Origin: Spirogloea muscicola
Lineage: Eukaryota; Streptophyta; Zygnematophyceae; Spirogloeales; Spirogloeaceae
NCBI GenBank assembly: GCA_009602725.1
Contig: WELB01000312.1
Location: 77,084 to 89,122 of the forward strand
DNA: 12,039 bases
Direction of reading: 5' to 3'
The translations under genes were made by a program, and so were the position numbers. Below, piece by piece: positions 9,880 to 12,039 of the stretch. Below the pieces are notes generated by a model. That model searched no databases. It was not told the DNA's origin and saw only the letters and a list, made by a program, of their open reading frames with translations. The first letter of the stretch is position 1. Every line of letters starts with the position of its first letter.

Positions 9880-11913
9880 TCAAGCTGCAAGATCGCTGCA
9901 GTAAGCATTGATGATGTTCAACATCAAACCTCCCTGAAAGCGGCCCAAGCATCCTCTTGCTGCACTGATTTCACTCAGCCTATCAACAGTGTCTGACACT
10001 GCCGCGCCAGTCTTGGACGCAGGTGAAACAAATGTCGGAGGACTCTCCCAATTGCCAGTCATGGGAAATGTCTCCAGAGAGACTCCCTGCAGCACGGCAT
10101 CACCACCCAATGCCTCCACAAATGCTGCTAAATGACACATGGCAAATGGCACTGGCTCAAAGCTGTGGTCTCCATACTCCACCGGGGTGCTGTGATCTCC
10201 AGTCACACAAAGAGTGTACTTTGACAGCCCAGCAACCTCGGCATCCCACAGCATGCGCGCCAGCTGCAGAACCATGCGGTCCACTGCCTCCAGAGCTTGC
10301 AACTTCAAGTCCAACGACTTATCATGGCCTGCATCATCCACCGCCTACCATTGTAGCAAAGCGCTTGTCAATAATACAGCATGCGCTAGGTCCTTCATTG
10401 GTCCAGAAGCTGAATCATGGTGATAATCAGCAACCTGGAAACATCCTGGGCCATGTGTTCAATTGTGGACCACACGTTTGCCACACACCAATGACGCTTT
10501 GTCAAGCTGGACCTAGCTCAGCCCAAACGGAGTACCTTGATGTGAAGGAAGCCAAAATCGTAATAATTGTCGTTGGTCCCATGGTACATCTTCCTGCCGG
10601 GATCTAAGACTTGCCTTGTAAGAGCAGGAGAGCCTAGCGCTTCAGCAATGGCCGCAGCTTTTGACGTGAGCAAAGTCCGGTAGTCGCCTGTTGCACCCTC
10701 AACGGGCAAGACAGACATGTCCAGCGACAGGCCAAGACCAGCAATAATCTTCGTGGGGGCGACCATGCACGCCCGAAGACCGTGGCGCTGCTCAAAACTT
10801 GGCACCTGCATCAAGTGCACAGCAACTTGGCACCTGCATCATCGCTCAGCAAATGCATGCAAAATCCAACTTCCCTTGGCTCCCATTCGACATAACATCT
10901 AGCAGAGCATCTCACCTCAATTCGGAGGCCGCAGCCGCGGAGCAAGACCACATTTGCAACTTGCTTCCCTTCCTTTGCACGCTGAGCGTTAAGAGGGTGC
11001 TCTCTGAGGATCTTCCTCAATTCGTCTGAAACTTCATTGACAATGCTCGCAGTCTGTGCCGCTTCCTGAGAATCGTCAAGCGCCTCTGCTCTCAGAAGCA
11101 ACCGGTGATCCTTCAGGGGGTCGGTGCCTGAGATGTTCCCACTCAGCGTTGGCCCTCTTATTACTACCCCACATCGATGCTCAGTTGCATACCTGCGAAT
11201 TTGACCATGCCAAGTAGTGAAGGTGATCAAAAAGAGTGATGCCTCACAGGCCAACCTGCTAACATGCCTGCTGTCCACATCGATGGACGCGATGTCGAGG
11301 AGGCAGGCAAGACTTGCACTGATGGAGACGACAAGCAGGTGGCACCTGACATTGACCTTGTAATCTGGGAACGATGGGGGGACTAGGTTGTCCAGGGCTG
11401 CGCAAAGGATGGGCCCCTCCCTTTCAAAGTGCCTGTCTGCCCGCCTGCTCACTACCTCGCCCGTGAGGTCGTCGACTGTCGCGAAATTGCACTGCCAAGA
11501 AGCCGTGCAAGGAGAAGCTCAATCTCAGGCTCTCCTTCCAGACGCTTACAACCAGCAAAATGACTGCAGCTGCAGTCGAGCTGCACTCAGCGTGCATGCT
11601 ATTGCAACCTGGAGCAATGAGGGAGGAAGTGCAGTCGTGCAGCCAGCCTTCCTCTGACTAGTGCAGCACTCTGCTCTGGCTTGCCCGTACTGTGACGGTG
11701 GAGGCGAGGAATACGGCATGACAGGCGCCGCACACGTTCAGTTTCCTGGGTGCATGCCAAGTGCCTCCCCAGTACAGCATGTGGCCAGGCCTGACCTTGA
11801 AAGCGATGTCGCCGGGCTTCATGTGCAGGCCAGCGCCCATGGACTCGAACGCGCCGCGGCCCTTGTAGAAAGTGCGGGGGTCGTAGCCCAGCAGCGACAG
11901 GTGCGCCGTGTCG
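9880..11913 (-). CDS. apgM: Cofactor-independent phosphoglycerate mutase, archaeal/plant type (ApgM-like); 5' end missing
   Basis: Interconverts 3- and 2-phosphoglycerate in glycolysis/gluconeogenesis through a phosphoserine intermediate. Exons in transcript order: 11913-11796, 11491-11346, 11192-10916, 10805-10536, 10344-9880. Their phases agree and they give about 424 residues. Motifs in order: SDTAHLSLLGYDP (nucleophile Ser by family analogy), GRGAFESMGAGLHM, SRRADRHFEREGPILCAAL, YATEHRCGVV, LSGNISGTDPLKD, VLLRGCG, MVAPTKIIAGLGLSL, EGATGDYRTLLTSKAAAIA, DFGFLHIK, then the metal-site segments DDAGHDK and TGDHSTPVEYGDHSFEPVPF. Land-plant homologues are nearly identical in these blocks and about 65-70 residues longer, so the N-terminal exon(s) with the first metal-binding Asp lie past 12039 or in GC-rich sequence I could not read as coding. 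The first acceptor at 11913 is chosen because an upstream exon ending in phase 2 would restore the conserved Gly-Ser-Asp. The last exon ends in CSDLAA. Confidence 0.94.
10796..10841 (-). repeat. 28-bp-period duplication of a 3' splice site
   Basis: An identical 18-base block, AACTTGGCACCTGCATCA on the + strand, occurs at 10796-10813 and 10824-10841. On the - strand each copy reads TGATGCAG|GTGCCAAGTT, so the intron before the VPSFEQRHG exon ends in two equivalent acceptors 28 bases apart. Only the downstream one (exon start 10805) keeps the reading frame. Confidence 0.9.
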
Positions 11914-12039
11914 CTGCAGCCGGGAGCAGGCCAGACTGCGAGGGGTCAGGCCGCCGGCTGGACCCAGAGATAGCCACCCCAGCAAGCCCGGCGGCCGCGG
12001 CGGCAGCAGGCCCGCGCCGGCGGCCGCGCCAGCGCTGGC
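11914..12039. other. GC-rich edge, probably intron or 5' part of the mutase gene
   Basis: The last 126 bases are very GC-rich with repeated GCCGCGG-type words and end in a 12-base perfect palindrome, GCCAGCGCTGGC (12028-12039). On the - strand they lead through a pyrimidine-containing tract into the CTGCAG acceptor at 11914-11919. The frame shows no mutase N-terminus such as an initial Asp-Gly metal site. Confidence 0.5.

Noticed and set aside
10023-10607. 194-codon + strand frame in the mutase gene
   Set aside because: It lies antisense to exons with full mutase motifs and spans an intron; no family resemblance.
12028-12039. Perfect 12-base palindrome GCCAGCGCTGGC at the window end
   Set aside because: Short GC palindromes are expected in such GC-rich DNA, and the window edge is arbitrary.

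Overview
This is nuclear DNA from a photosynthetic eukaryote, most likely a green alga. Four intron-rich, plant-like genes are joined by 16 GT-AG introns that keep the reading frame, and coding blocks are GC-rich while intergenic DNA is nearer 50% GC. The first gene resembles a nuclear-encoded chloroplast ribosomal protein. The phosphoglycerate mutase and EBP1 homologues look closest to land-plant versions. The TGTAA poly(A) signal typical of Chlamydomonas is not seen soon after the uS17 or SKP1 stops, so a trebouxiophyte-type alga is my guess; the species cannot be fixed from this window.

Layout, left to right. Bases 1-122 are pure T, possibly a contig edge. (1) 121-543, + strand: uS17, 5'-incomplete. 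(2) 1814-3528, - strand: a protein with two dsRNA-binding domains and a nuclear localisation motif, 4 exons. (3) 4548-4976, + strand: a weak, unrecognised ORF in a GC-rich block. (4) 5699-8070, - strand: EBP1/PA2G4, 8 exons found; the first exon could not be found. (5) 8566-9284, + strand: SKP1, 3 exons, complete. (6) 9880-11913, - strand: archaeal/plant-type cofactor-independent phosphoglycerate mutase, 5 exons found; the 5' end lies beyond the window or was missed.

Neighbouring genes alternate in strand. Genes 1/2, 3/4 and 5/6 converge; 2/3 and 4/5 diverge. Each divergent or 5' region is very GC-rich, and gene ends and convergent spacers are AT-richer. The genes do not form one pathway. They are housekeeping functions: plastid translation, ribosome biogenesis/translation control, SCF ubiquitin ligase and glycolysis. 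The exception is the double dsRBD protein, which may act in small-RNA or dsRNA biology.

No mobile element with coding capacity, rRNA, tRNA, CRISPR array or operon was found, and no clearly new system. The points most worth a second look are the dsRBD gene and its intronic hairpin, a duplicated 3' splice site in the mutase gene, the missing EBP1 first exon next to an ambiguous base, and a small family of dispersed repeats in 3594-4449.
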